Source: Planctomycetota bacterium
GTDB taxonomy: Bacteria > Planctomycetota > Phycisphaerae > Phycisphaerales > UBA1924
Length of the DNA: 29,930 nucleotides
Direction of reading: 5' to 3'
Assembly: GCA_023432465.1 (NCBI GenBank)
Contig: JAEYUO010000064.1
Span: 1 to 29,930 of the forward strand
The position numbers were made by a program, and so were the translations under genes. The notes under the pieces are model-generated. The model did not search any database. It had not been told where the DNA came from and worked only from the letters and a program-made list of their open reading frames with translations. Shown here in pieces: positions 22,893 to 29,930 of this stretch; the first letter of the stretch is position 1, and every line of letters starts with the position of its first letter.

Positions 22893-24368
22893 TCACTGCG
22901 CGTTGCATCCCGCGGTGGCTTCAACGCTCATCCCGGCCAGCCCGCTCAGCAGGTTCTCGACGACATCGGCCGCGTGATACGTCTGCGCGCCCGGCTTCAG
23001 GAACCGTGCCACATCCGCAACATCATCCCCCGAGGTGATCAGCGGAAGTTCCACTTCGTTCCCACCATCTCGCACCTGCGCCAGACCGATGTTCGCCACC
23101 AAGCCGTTGCAGACGCACATCCGGCCCTGGGTCTGCTCCTGCTTGCCACCCTTGGCCACGAAATCCTCCACGGGCTCGGCCGGGCAACGCCAACCGATGG
23201 TGCCATCCGGCTTCTTATAGGCGTGCCGCAGGTATCCAAGGTCGCAGATTCTGCCGCTCCGCTCCGGGGCCGCGGGGTCCGCCCGGGTCCCCGCCATCCG
23301 CAGAACCTTGAACGGAAAGCCCGTCGGCGAAGCGACCGGGTCGGTGTGCACGTGCGCCTCGCCGGCGCGGCTGAGCGCAAGCACCTGCCGCTTGATCGAT
23401 GCCGTGAGCCCCGATTCCTCGCAGTAAGCAAACGCCGTTCCGACCTGCACCCCTGCCGCGCCGAGAGCGATCGCCTCCGCAACGCGCTCGGGCCGCGCAT
23501 ACGACCCGGCCAGCCAGAACGGCAGCCCGATCGCTCGAATTGCGTTGAGGTCCGCCCGGTCGCGGTCGCCATAAATCGGCTCACCCTCCGAAGTAAGCCG
23601 CATCGCGCCCCGCGGCGGGGCATTGTGCCCTCCCGCGGTCGGGCCTTCGACGATGAAACCGTCCACGCGGCCGCTGGATTTGCGGGCGAGGACCTCGGCC
23701 AGCGTTGCCGAAGACACGATCGCGTAGAACTCCGGCCGCGGCAGTGTTCGCGGTCCCTCGGGCCAGAACTCGGCAGGGTCGAACCGGATCTTGTAGCTGT
23801 CCGCCGGCCCCGCGCCCTGCACATCCAGAGCCAACTCGACCGCTTCGCCGCGTGCCAGTTGGTCGAGCACGCCGGGAATGGCCCGCGGAATGCCCGCGCC
23901 CATCAGCACGCAGGAAACCCCGGCGAGCATCGCGCCATACAGCGACGAAAGCGTCGGCGCCTGGATCTTCTCGAGGTAGTTGATCCCGATCGGGGCATCG
24001 TGCCCCTCCTTGGCGAGCCACACTTCGACAAAGTTGCTTGCGACGATCAACTCCTCAGCCGCGCGTGATGGCGCCTCGGAGGGCAACGGCTTGGACTTGA
24101 ACGGACGACGCTCGGGCTTCCCGCCCGGCTCAAAGTACCGCTCGAGGATGCGCTGCGCGACCCCCGGAATCGGAAAGTGATCCAGTGCGCGGCGTGTTTC
24201 GCCGCCCGGATCGCCCAGTTGCAGCCGCCGCGCCATGATCGCGTCGAGCGCGGTCCCGGAGACCACTCCGAGTTGCCCGGTGAGCGCGACAGCCCTGGCC
24301 AGCCGCCAGTCGGATACCCCAGCACCCATGCCGCCCTGAATGATGATGGGCCGATTCGTGGTTTGCAT
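22893..24368 (-). CDS. Nitronate monooxygenase-like FMN enzyme with Cys-rich C-terminus
   Basis: A 491-residue TIM-barrel flavoprotein of the 2-nitropropane dioxygenase/PfaD superfamily. IIIQGGMGAGVSDWRLA (8-24) is the first phosphate-side loop, VEGPTAGGHNAPP (240-252) the central FMN-binding signature, and AIALGAAGVQVGTAF (299-313) the phosphate-binding strand. Beyond the ~350-residue core is a C-terminal extension with four cysteines, Cys375, Cys395, Cys418 and Cys420, the last two as CVCN. This long subgroup exists in several phyla; its substrate is not known to me, and oxidation of propionate 3-nitronate is only the default family activity. Start 24368 is the first ATG of the conserved N-terminus. 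It is convergent with the DoxX gene (53-base gap). Confidence 0.87.
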   Translation of the reverse strand: MQTTNRPIIIQGGMGAGVSDWRLARAVALTGQLGVVSGTALDAIMARRLQLGDPGGETRRALDHFPIPGVAQRILERYFEPGGKPERRPFKSKPLPSEAPSRAAEELIVASNFVEVWLAKEGHDAPIGINYLEKIQAPTLSSLYGAMLAGVSCVLMGAGIPRAIPGVLDQLARGEAVELALDVQGAGPADSYKIRFDPAEFWPEGPRTLPRPEFYAIVSSATLAEVLARKSSGRVDGFIVEGPTAGGHNAPPRGAMRLTSEGEPIYGDRDRADLNAIRAIGLPFWLAGSYARPERVAEAIALGAAGVQVGTAFAYCEESGLTASIKRQVLALSRAGEAHVHTDPVASPTGFPFKVLRMAGTRADPAAPERSGRICDLGYLRHAYKKPDGTIGWRCPAEPVEDFVAKGGKQEQTQGRMCVCNGLVANIGLAQVRDGGNEVELPLITSGDDVADVARFLKPGAQTYHAADVVENLLSGLAGMSVEATAGCNAQ

Positions 24369-24554
24369 GGAAAGAGTCTAGGCATATACCGGACTCATTC
24401 ATCCTCAATAGTGCTCCAATACCCCATAGACCCGACACCCGCACTGTCACGAGCCCCAAGGGCCATCGGCGGCGGGGACGGTCAGTGGTACTCTCCCCAA
24501 CTCAGCCGCGAGGTGACCAGATTCCACACCGAACACCAAGACGAGACAAGCCCC

Positions 24555-24968
24555 ATGTCCAACACCAACGTCGAACTCATACGCGGCCTCTACAACGACT
24601 TCGCGTCCGGGAACATTCCCGCGGTGCTTGCCGCCATGAGCCCGGACATCATCTGGAACGAAGCGGAGAACTTTCCGTACGCTGATGGCAATCCGTACAT
24701 CGGTCCCGAGGCCGTGCTGAACGGTGTGTTTGCCAGGTGCGGAGGCGAGTGGGACGGCTTTGCCGTCAAGGTCGATGAGATCCTCGATGCGGGCGACACC
24801 ATCATCGCCATGGGCCGCTACCTCGGAACGTTCAAGGCGACCGGCCGCGCCCAGAACACGCAGATGGCGCACGTCTGGCGCATCGCGGATGGCAAGGTTG
24901 TGCGGTTCCAGCAGTACGCCGACACGCTGCAGGTTGCGCGGGCGATCGGCTCATCGGTTGCCCATTGA
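24555..24968 (+). CDS. SnoaL-like (NTF2-fold) protein
   Basis: A 137-residue protein with the ketosteroid-isomerase/SnoaL cone fold. NVELIRGLYNDFASGNIPAVLAAMSPDIIWNEAE (5-38) is the helix-strand opening of the family; IGPEAVLNGVFAR, MGRYLGTFKATGR and HVWRIADGKVVRFQQYADT (106-124) follow in the standard order. Members range from isomerases and hydrolases to inactive binding proteins, so the reaction cannot be assigned. The start ATG 24555 is preceded only by a weak GACAAG. It stands alone, divergent from the flavoprotein gene across 186 bases. Confidence 0.9.
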   Translation: MSNTNVELIRGLYNDFASGNIPAVLAAMSPDIIWNEAENFPYADGNPYIGPEAVLNGVFARCGGEWDGFAVKVDEILDAGDTIIAMGRYLGTFKATGRAQNTQMAHVWRIADGKVVRFQQYADTLQVARAIGSSVAH

Positions 24969-25004
24969 AGGGTCCGCCCGCTATCGCCCAGCCGCCAGCA
25001 GAAG

Positions 25005-25373
25005 TCAGATCAACGTGGTCCGCTTCCACTCGTCCTTCTTCTTGGCCGCGGCGACCGCTGCCGGCGCATCGGCGTGATCCGCCGCCAGATACATCAGCAG
25101 GGTGTGGCCGATTCGGATCCGATCGCCGTCGTTCAGCGGCGTGTCGAGGAGGATCTGCTTGTCGTTCACGAACACCCCGTGAGCGCTTCGATAATCGCCC
25201 GCGATGTGCTTCCCCGTCGCGGCATCAAGCCGCACCTGCAGGTGCTTCCGCGAAACCAGTGGATCGAGAACCTGAAAGGTACAGGTATCATCGCGACCGA
25301 CCGAAACCAGCGGATCGCGCAGCGGGTAATGGGCGCCCTCCCCCGGTCCCTGAATGACCACCAATGATGCCAT
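25005..25373 (-). CDS. Small FHA-domain protein
   Basis: A 122-residue protein that is almost entirely one forkhead-associated domain, which binds phosphothreonine peptides. Conserved points: Gly26-Arg27, Ser41-Arg-Lys-His44, and the HGVFVN loop ending at Asn70, all needed for phospho-Thr recognition. After the domain (about 1-95) comes an Ala/Lys tail ending DEWKRTTLI; the adjacent threonines could be phosphorylation sites, but that is inference. The ribosome-binding site is excellent (AAGGAGG, about eight bases from ATG 25373), with a hairpin directly upstream. It is divergent from the Ser/Thr kinase gene with only 58 bases between, so it is the obvious candidate partner or substrate. Confidence 0.92.
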   Translation of the reverse strand: MASLVVIQGPGEGAHYPLRDPLVSVGRDDTCTFQVLDPLVSRKHLQVRLDAATGKHIAGDYRSAHGVFVNDKQILLDTPLNDGDRIRIGHTLLMYLAADHADAPAAVAAAKKKDEWKRTTLI

Positions 25374-25385
25374 GCCGAAGGCCTC

Positions 25386-25404
25386 CTTCTGGTACTCTAC
25401 CAGA
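25386..25404. promoter_or_regulatory. Perfect inverted repeat between FHA and kinase genes
   Basis: TTCTGGTA (25386-25393), spacer CTC, TACCAGAA (25397-25404): eight-base arms without mismatch. It lies 13-31 bases upstream of the FHA start and 28-46 upstream of the kinase start. On the FHA side it abuts the Shine-Dalgarno and contains a possible -10 (TAGAGT). Either an operator serving both genes or a leader hairpin controlling FHA translation. Confidence 0.7.
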
Positions 25405-25431
25405 ACCTACGACTTCCGGCGGAGAGACTGA

Positions 25432-28239
25432 ATGCAGAGCGGCGGAACCCAGATCGGCGGATACACGATTACCCGCGAAATCGGCCGCGGCGGAATGGGG
25501 GTGGTCTACCTGGCGCGGGACACCCGCCTCGACCGCGATGTCGCGATCAAGGCCCTTCCCGAATCCCTCGCCGCCGACCCTGACCGCCTCGCCCGCTTCC
25601 AGCGCGAGGCCAAGGTGCTGGCCTCCCTGAATCACCCCAATGTCGGCGGCATTCACGGGCTGGAACAGGCAGACGGCCGGCAATATCTGGTTCTTGAGTA
25701 CATCGAGGGCCAGACCCTCGCCGACTGTCTCAAGCGCGGCCCGATCCCGATTGAAGAGGCCCTCCCCATTGCCCGCCAGATCGCCGAGGCCCTTGAAGCC
25801 GCGCACGAGAAGGGCATCGTCCACCGAGACCTGAAGCCCGGCAACGTGATGGTGACGCCCGGGGGCGCGGTCAAGGTTCTGGACTTTGGCCTTGCCCGGA
25901 CGGCGGAGGGATTGCCTTCATCGACGAACTATGGCGCGGATGCGGCCAACTCCCCGACCGTGACAAACCCCATGCCTGCGCACAGCCCGTCGATCCCCGG
26001 GGCGATCATGGGCACCGCGGGCTACATGTCCCCCGAGCAGGCCCGTGGCAAGCCGGTCGACAAGCGTTCCGACATCTTCTCCTTTGGTTGCGTGCTCTAC
26101 GAGATGCTCTCGGGAGCGGAGCCGTTCCGCGGCGAGACGGTGACGGATTCCCTGGGCGCGATCCTCCACCGCGAGCCGGAGTGGTCGCTCATTCCCCCCA
26201 CCACTCCGCCGCGGGTTCGCGAGCTTGTCAGGAACTGCCTTGCCAAGGACCGTCGGCAGCGTCTCCACGACATGGGCGACGCTCGTCTTGAGCTTGAGCG
26301 GGCGATCGCCGGGCACGAGTGGGCATCGGCCCCTCAGGCAGTCGCCGCAGGACGGCGGAACCGGCTCGTGCCGGCGGGATTGGTCTGCGCCGCGGCAGTG
26401 CTCGCGGGCGGCGGCGGATGGCTGCTCGCAGCCAAGTTCGCGCCCCCCACGCCGAAAGCTCGGGCGCAAGCCTTTCACGTCTCTACCGCAGTCCCTACCG
26501 AGCCCCCACTCTCTTACATCGTGGGAATTGCGACGGACGCGCGGTTCGTGGTGTACAAGGCCTGGCCCAAGATGGTGGCCGACAGCACCAAGCCCGGCGG
26601 CGTGCTGGTCGTGCGCCGGCTGGATCGCGATGAAACAAAGATCCTCGACGGCACCGAGGGGATTATGGAAGCGGCGCTCTCCGCCGATGGGCGTTGGATC
26701 GCATTCGCCGCGGCGAGGGACTCCGCGTACACCAGGGTCTCGCTGAAGAAGCTCGCATTGGACAACGGACGCCCCGTCGGAGCGCCCGAGACGCTGTGCG
26801 ATCTGCCCACCGGCGGCGGCATGAGCCTCTGCTGGTCCTCCGATCGTGAGATCGCCATCGCACTTGCGTGGAACCAGAGCATTCTCGCGGTCTCGGCGGC
26901 GGGCGGCGAGCCGCGCGTGGTGGTGAAGGAGGAGCTGTCGAAGGAGGTCGACAACTGGGGCGACCTCCGCCCGCTCGTGCCAGGCAAGTCGATCCTCGCA
27001 AGCCGATGGGCGCTGGTCGGACAGACCATCAAGGAACGAACCGAAGTGGTGGATCTGGCGACCGGCTCACGCACGCCATTGCTGTCCAATGCGGGCGGCG
27101 CGCAACTGGTGGATGGACAGTATGTGGTTGCACGACGGAACCAGAGCAGCTTGATCGCCGCGAAACTGGACTTGAACACGCTTTCGATCAAGGGCGATCC
27201 CGTCACGGTCTGGAGCGGCCGCAACTTGGGCATGGGCGGCGGCAGCCTGTTCGTCTCCTCCAACGGCACGCTCGCCATGACGTCTCGTTCGGGCGACATC
27301 TCGGGTCGCAAGTTGATGTGGCTCGATGAGCAAGGGCAACCCCAACCCGTGGGTGCCGCGGTGCGGGCGTATGGCGAGATCTCGATCTCCCCCGATGGCG
27401 GTCGCATCGGCATCAGCCTCGATCCGTCTGATGAGACCGAACTCGGCAGCGATCTGTGGATTCACGATATCGCCCGTCGCGTATCCAGCCGGCTTCCGAC
27501 GGACGGACCGGCGTGGGAGTTTGTCTGGAGCAGGGATGGGCAACGGATCGCGCACTCCTCCGTCAGCAAGGAGGGCTTCTCCATCTGGGAGCGACGGGCC
27601 GATGGATCGGGTGAACCGGTGAAGATGTACTCGGGTCCCGGCCCTCAGGTGCTTGTCTTCCCCGCGGATTGGTCGCCCGATGGCAAGGTGCTGGCAATCG
27701 TCCAAGTGGACTTCGCGAACAACAACGCGGATGTGCTCATGCTCGAGCAGGAGAGTGGATCGGGAGTTTGGAAGGCCACGCCCTACCTCACCTCGCCCGC
27801 AGCCGAGGACTCGCTTCGTTTTTCGCCCGATGGCAAATGGGTGCGGTTCACATCCAACGAGTCCGGAAGGGGCGAGTTGTACGTTCAGCCATTCACCGGG
27901 GCAGAAGCGGGAGCAAACGACGCCCGAAGCGGACGCCGTCAGGTATCAATCGGTGGCGCGAACGGCAGCGGGTGGTGGAACCCGGACGGAGAGGAGATCC
28001 GCTATGTCGATTACGACTCGCAGATCATGAGCGTGCAGATCCAGACCGAGCCGAACTTTTCGGCATCCGTGCCAAAGATGCTGACAAGCTTCAAGGACCT
28101 GAAGATCAGGGACTTCTCCTTCGCGCCCGACGGCCGCGTGATGGTGGTCCAGCAGGGCGACAGCGAGCAGGTCACCAAGGTTGACCTCGTGGTGAACTTC
28201 CTTGATGAACTCCGGACCAAGTTGGAGCCTGACAACTGA
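25432..28239 (+). CDS. Membrane Ser/Thr protein kinase with TolB/WD40-like propeller
   Basis: A 935-residue PknB/Hanks-type kinase. Kinase domain (about 11-295): P-loop GRGGMGVV (18-25), Lys40, Glu59 in helix C, HRDLKPGN with catalytic Asp133, DFG (151-153), and GTAGYMSPEQ (194-203) ending the activation segment, which has a Ser/Thr-rich stretch (163-188) suited to autophosphorylation. A membrane helix (about 312-334) follows, so the remaining ~600 residues face the periplasm. They contain repeated (S/A/N)(A/P)DG blades (LSADGRWIAF, ISPDGGRIGI, WSPDGKVLAI, FSPDGKWVRF, WNPDGEEIRY, FAPDGRVMVV), i.e. a TolB/WD40-like beta-propeller, probably the sensor. Start 25432 has GGAGAG five to six bases upstream. 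The divergent FHA gene is the likely phospho-readout. Confidence 0.95.
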   Translation: MQSGGTQIGGYTITREIGRGGMGVVYLARDTRLDRDVAIKALPESLAADPDRLARFQREAKVLASLNHPNVGGIHGLEQADGRQYLVLEYIEGQTLADCLKRGPIPIEEALPIARQIAEALEAAHEKGIVHRDLKPGNVMVTPGGAVKVLDFGLARTAEGLPSSTNYGADAANSPTVTNPMPAHSPSIPGAIMGTAGYMSPEQARGKPVDKRSDIFSFGCVLYEMLSGAEPFRGETVTDSLGAILHREPEWSLIPPTTPPRVRELVRNCLAKDRRQRLHDMGDARLELERAIAGHEWASAPQAVAAGRRNRLVPAGLVCAAAVLAGGGGWLLAAKFAPPTPKARAQAFHVSTAVPTEPPLSYIVGIATDARFVVYKAWPKMVADSTKPGGVLVVRRLDRDETKILDGTEGIMEAALSADGRWIAFAAARDSAYTRVSLKKLALDNGRPVGAPETLCDLPTGGGMSLCWSSDREIAIALAWNQSILAVSAAGGEPRVVVKEELSKEVDNWGDLRPLVPGKSILASRWALVGQTIKERTEVVDLATGSRTPLLSNAGGAQLVDGQYVVARRNQSSLIAAKLDLNTLSIKGDPVTVWSGRNLGMGGGSLFVSSNGTLAMTSRSGDISGRKLMWLDEQGQPQPVGAAVRAYGEISISPDGGRIGISLDPSDETELGSDLWIHDIARRVSSRLPTDGPAWEFVWSRDGQRIAHSSVSKEGFSIWERRADGSGEPVKMYSGPGPQVLVFPADWSPDGKVLAIVQVDFANNNADVLMLEQESGSGVWKATPYLTSPAAEDSLRFSPDGKWVRFTSNESGRGELYVQPFTGAEAGANDARSGRRQVSIGGANGSGWWNPDGEEIRYVDYDSQIMSVQIQTEPNFSASVPKMLTSFKDLKIRDFSFAPDGRVMVVQQGDSEQVTKVDLVVNFLDELRTKLEPDN

Positions 28240-28339
28240 GTCGAAACTCATCCGACTGACTTCCGCGCAATCCCGAGGCAGCCAGAGCTTGGCCGGTCGT
28301 GGAAGTTGGTGTGGCGACCAGCGATCTCTCGAACTTCAG

Positions 28340-28378
28340 AAATGAAAAGGGCCCCGCAAGTCCGTGACTTGCAGGGCC
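28340..28378 (-). terminator. Intrinsic terminator of tRNA-Pro
   Basis: Read on the minus strand, a 13-base-pair stem (28366-28378 with 28350-28362, one G-U pair) with a three-base ACG loop is followed by CTTTTC. It begins 11 bases after the tRNA 3' end. There is no T-run on the + side, so it does not serve the kinase gene. Confidence 0.88.
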
Positions 28379-28389
28379 TCATTCCGAAG

Positions 28390-28463
28390 TCGGGGTGATA
28401 GGATTTGAACCTACGACCTTTTGGTCCCGAACCAAACGCGCTACCAAGCTGCGCTACACCCCG
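28390..28463 (-). tRNA. tRNA-Pro (anticodon CGG)
   Basis: A complete 74-base cloverleaf on the minus strand. Acceptor arms CGGGGTG and CACCCCG pair fully, with discriminator A. The D arm is GCGC/GCGC with AGCTTGGTA in the loop. The anticodon stem is TTTGG/CCAAA around the loop TTCGGGA, so the anticodon is CGG (reads CCG, proline), with G37 as expected for tRNA-Pro. The T arm is GTAGG-TTCAAAT-CCTAT with one G-U pair. CCA is not encoded. It is flanked by its own promoter and terminator. Confidence 0.97.
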
Positions 28464-28646
28464 GAAACGCTCCGTCCATCGAAGCCCGGAACTATACCCC
28501 ACCCATTCCCGCAGTCGAGCCTCTCGCCAAACACGGTCCTCTCGTTTGCGTTCGTAGCCGCAGAGTCCCCCCAGTGTGGCGCGCGGGAGGCGTGGCGCAT
28601 TGCCGCGGGGTGCAGCGGACCAGGAACTGTCCCCCAGCCTGTCCGC
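28464..28646. other. Intergenic region between tRNA-Pro and pseudopilin gene
   Basis: A 183-base gap. Apart from the tRNA promoter described separately, I see no open reading frame with family features, no T-tract hairpin after the pseudopilin stop at 28647, and no repeat. Confidence 0.4.
28491..28518 (-). promoter_or_regulatory. Promoter of tRNA-Pro
   Basis: On the minus strand, TCGACT (28513-28518; 4/6 to the -35 consensus), a 16-base spacer and TATAGT (28491-28496; 5/6 to the -10). Transcription would start near 28484, about 20 bases before the mature tRNA 5' end. Confidence 0.6.
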
Positions 28647-29486
28647 TTACTCGAACTTCTCGGTCTCTGGGGGGAAGGTCGGCCGGATGGTGTACACGTT
28701 GTCTTGCCGCGTGCCGGGGTCGCCATCCGGGCCGGCAGAGTAGAAGTACGGCCGACCATTCACGCAGATTCCCTCATCCGCATCGCCGACGGGGTTCGAT
28801 GCCGCGATCGTGGTGGGATTGAACGGGCGGTAGGACCTGCGGAGTCGCTCGTTGGATTCGTTGGGGTTGCCGTTGGAGTTCACATCAAAGTTCAGCGGGT
28901 CGCGTGCGGTCAGCGTGCCGCCGTCCCAGAAGTCCCCGCCGCCGCCATCCCACGCGGGGTGCACGAACCGGATCGGCCTGCCCCACGCATCCTTGATGGT
29001 GTATCCCTTGACGACCGTCAGTGTGCCGCCGATGTTCTTGCGGAGCGCTTGCCCGACAGGGAGCCGGTACACACGGATCTGATCGAGTTGCTGAATGAAC
29101 CGGCTGTCGATGCCCTTGAGCGTCTGATCGACGGCGGGCACATCCCGAGCGATATGCAGAAAGAGGGCAAGGCTCGGCTCCGCGGGGTAGGCATCGCGGT
29201 CAACCGCGCCGGTGACATCTTCACGCCCATCCCACAGCGGGAACAACTCGCCCGCATCGTCTCGGTAAACCGCCGGGACCTTGGCCTCCCGGTCCGCCAT
29301 GTAGCTCGTCAGGGCCGTATCGAGCACCTTGAGCAGGTCCTCCGTCGCACGCACGCGCCCGCCCTGGGTCACCCGCCCCGCCACCACGACCGAGATCGTG
29401 ATCAGGATCGCAATGATGGCGAGCACCACGAGAATCTCGACGAGCGTGAACCCGCGCCCAACACGATTGGATTCCTGACCCTGCAT
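28647..29486 (-). CDS. Type II secretion/type IV pilin-like protein (GspG-like pseudopilin)
   Basis: A 279-residue prepilin. A short leader ends in Gly12, followed by FTLVEILVVLAIIAIL: prepilin peptidase would cut between Gly12 and Phe13, and Glu17 is the conserved Glu5 of the mature pilin. The hydrophobic helix (13-35) leads to a globular domain with a YTIKDAWGRPIRFVHPAW segment like the conserved GspG C-terminal region, then a NPNESNERLRR and NGRPYFYSAGPDGDPGT segment common in planctomycete pseudopilins. It is about twice the length of classical GspG. Start 29486 has AAGGAG eight bases upstream; ATG 29519 is a weaker alternative. No other secretion gene is adjacent, so the machine it serves is encoded elsewhere. 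Confidence 0.9.
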   Translation of the reverse strand: MQGQESNRVGRGFTLVEILVVLAIIAILITISVVVAGRVTQGGRVRATEDLLKVLDTALTSYMADREAKVPAVYRDDAGELFPLWDGREDVTGAVDRDAYPAEPSLALFLHIARDVPAVDQTLKGIDSRFIQQLDQIRVYRLPVGQALRKNIGGTLTVVKGYTIKDAWGRPIRFVHPAWDGGGGDFWDGGTLTARDPLNFDVNSNGNPNESNERLRRSYRPFNPTTIAASNPVGDADEGICVNGRPYFYSAGPDGDPGTRQDNVYTIRPTFPPETEKFE

Positions 29487-29639
29487 GCGGCGTTCTCCTT
29501 GATGCCTGCCGTTCGTCATCGGTGCCCCGCCGAAGAGGATATCGCCTATCGGGCAACTCCCCACAGATTCAATACGAGCGGATCCCCCCGGGGGATGCTC
29601 CCGCAGCCCCCTATCCCCGACTTCCGTCTGCCCGCACGG

Positions 29640-29674
29640 CCCCAAAGACAAGGCCCCGGCGCGTGGCCGGGGCC
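29640..29674 (-). terminator. Intrinsic terminator of the Gly-rich gene
   Basis: On the minus strand, downstream of the stop at 29717: perfect 9-base arms (29666-29674 with 29652-29660), a five-base loop, then TTGTCTTTG. The stem is nearly all G-C; the T-run is interrupted, so strength is moderate. Confidence 0.7.
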
Positions 29675-29716
29675 CTGGGTCAAAGCTGATGCTCAGCGGC
29701 TGATGGTGAAGCTGGC

Positions 29717-29930
29717 TTACCAGCTCCCGCCGCGGCCGCCTCCACCACCGTAGCCACCCCCGCCTCCGCCGCCGCCATAGCCGCCGCGGCCTCCGCCCCC
29801 ACCGCCGCCCCCACCGCCTCCTCCTTCTCCGCCACCACCGCCACCTCCGCCGCCGCCGTGGTCGTCGTCGGCGACGATGCGGACCCAGGCGAGCTTGCTG
29901 TTGGCCATCCCGTCGGGGGCGGTGATCGTC
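29717..29930 (-). CDS. Gly-rich protein with RGG/YGGGG tail, partial
   Basis: The 3' end of a gene that enters from the right edge of the window. An ATG at 29908 would give a 63-residue protein, but the same frame remains open to the edge with sensible residues (TITAPDGMANSKLAWVRI), so the true start is probably outside. After a short folded-looking piece ending in an acidic VADDD, about 45 residues are almost pure glycine broken by RGGY and GGGY repeats, ending GGSW. RGG/YGG tails are typical of RNA-binding proteins, but no RNA-binding domain is visible in this fragment, so the function is open. A hairpin terminator follows the stop at 29717. Confidence 0.6.
   Translation of the reverse strand, partial: TITAPDGMANSKLAWVRIVADDDHGGGGGGGGGGEGGGGGGGGGGGGRGGYGGGGGGGGYGGGGGRGGSW

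Noticed and set aside
24369..24554. Possible promoter (TTGAGG, TATGCC) for the flavoprotein gene
   Set aside because: Both boxes match poorly and alternatives of equal quality exist in the same stretch.
9261..28463. Prolyl-tRNA synthetase and a tRNA-Pro gene in the same window
   Set aside because: They are 17 kb apart with unrelated genes between; treated as coincidence, not as a functional linkage.
29576..29596. ATCCCCC-C-GGGGGAT inverted repeat upstream of the pseudopilin gene
   Set aside because: A one-base spacer cannot form a normal hairpin, and such G/C runs arise easily at this base composition.

Overview
This is a GC-rich, densely coded window, most likely from a Planctomycetota bacterium of the class Phycisphaerae. 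That placement is an inference. It rests on a secreted protein with a Phycisphaerales-style PEP-CTERM tail (PAPG, hydrophobic stretch, RRR), a Ser/Thr kinase fused to a TolB/WD40-like propeller, a GFTLVE-type pseudopilin and a large secreted rhamnosidase. There is no rRNA gene, CRISPR array, insertion sequence or phage gene, and no coding gap exceeds 300 bases. The window reads as ordinary chromosome.

Layout. Bases 1-2037 (-) hold a PEP-CTERM protein and a cobalamin-binding/MeaB-type GTPase fusion that lacks a mutase catalytic domain. An MgtC/DUF4010 membrane protein (+) follows at 2227-3480. The histidine-degradation pair hutH-hutU is at 3524-6930 (-). An alpha/beta-hydrolase lipoprotein (+) lies divergent to hutH at 7086-8585. 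A GNAT acetyltransferase and prolyl-tRNA synthetase occupy 8719-11120 (-). From 11314 to 22839 all genes are on +: a MATE exporter; a membrane-anchored thiol protein (RedB-like) translationally coupled to a hybrid histidine kinase; a gamma-glutamyltransferase followed 22 bases later by a GH78 alpha-L-rhamnosidase; and an ArsR-SRPBCC-SRPBCC-DUF1428-DoxX cluster. A nitronate-monooxygenase-like flavoprotein (-) converges on that cluster. It is followed by a SnoaL-like protein (+), an FHA protein (-) and a divergent Ser/Thr kinase (+). The right end carries tRNA-Pro(CGG) with its own promoter and terminator, a pseudopilin, and a Gly-rich protein running off the edge, all on -.

Working units. HutH and HutU are the first two steps of histidine catabolism. 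The thiol protein and hybrid kinase look like a redox or metal sensor with its transducer. The ArsR gene has a promoter that overlaps a palindrome and places the predicted start of transcription at the start codon. The FHA protein and kinase share a 58-base divergent promoter containing a perfect 19-base inverted repeat, and probably form a phospho-Thr signalling pair. The best candidates for something new are the thiol-protein/hybrid-kinase pair, the mutase-less B12-GTPase fusion, the DUF3395-like insert in the rhamnosidase, and the FHA/kinase palindrome.
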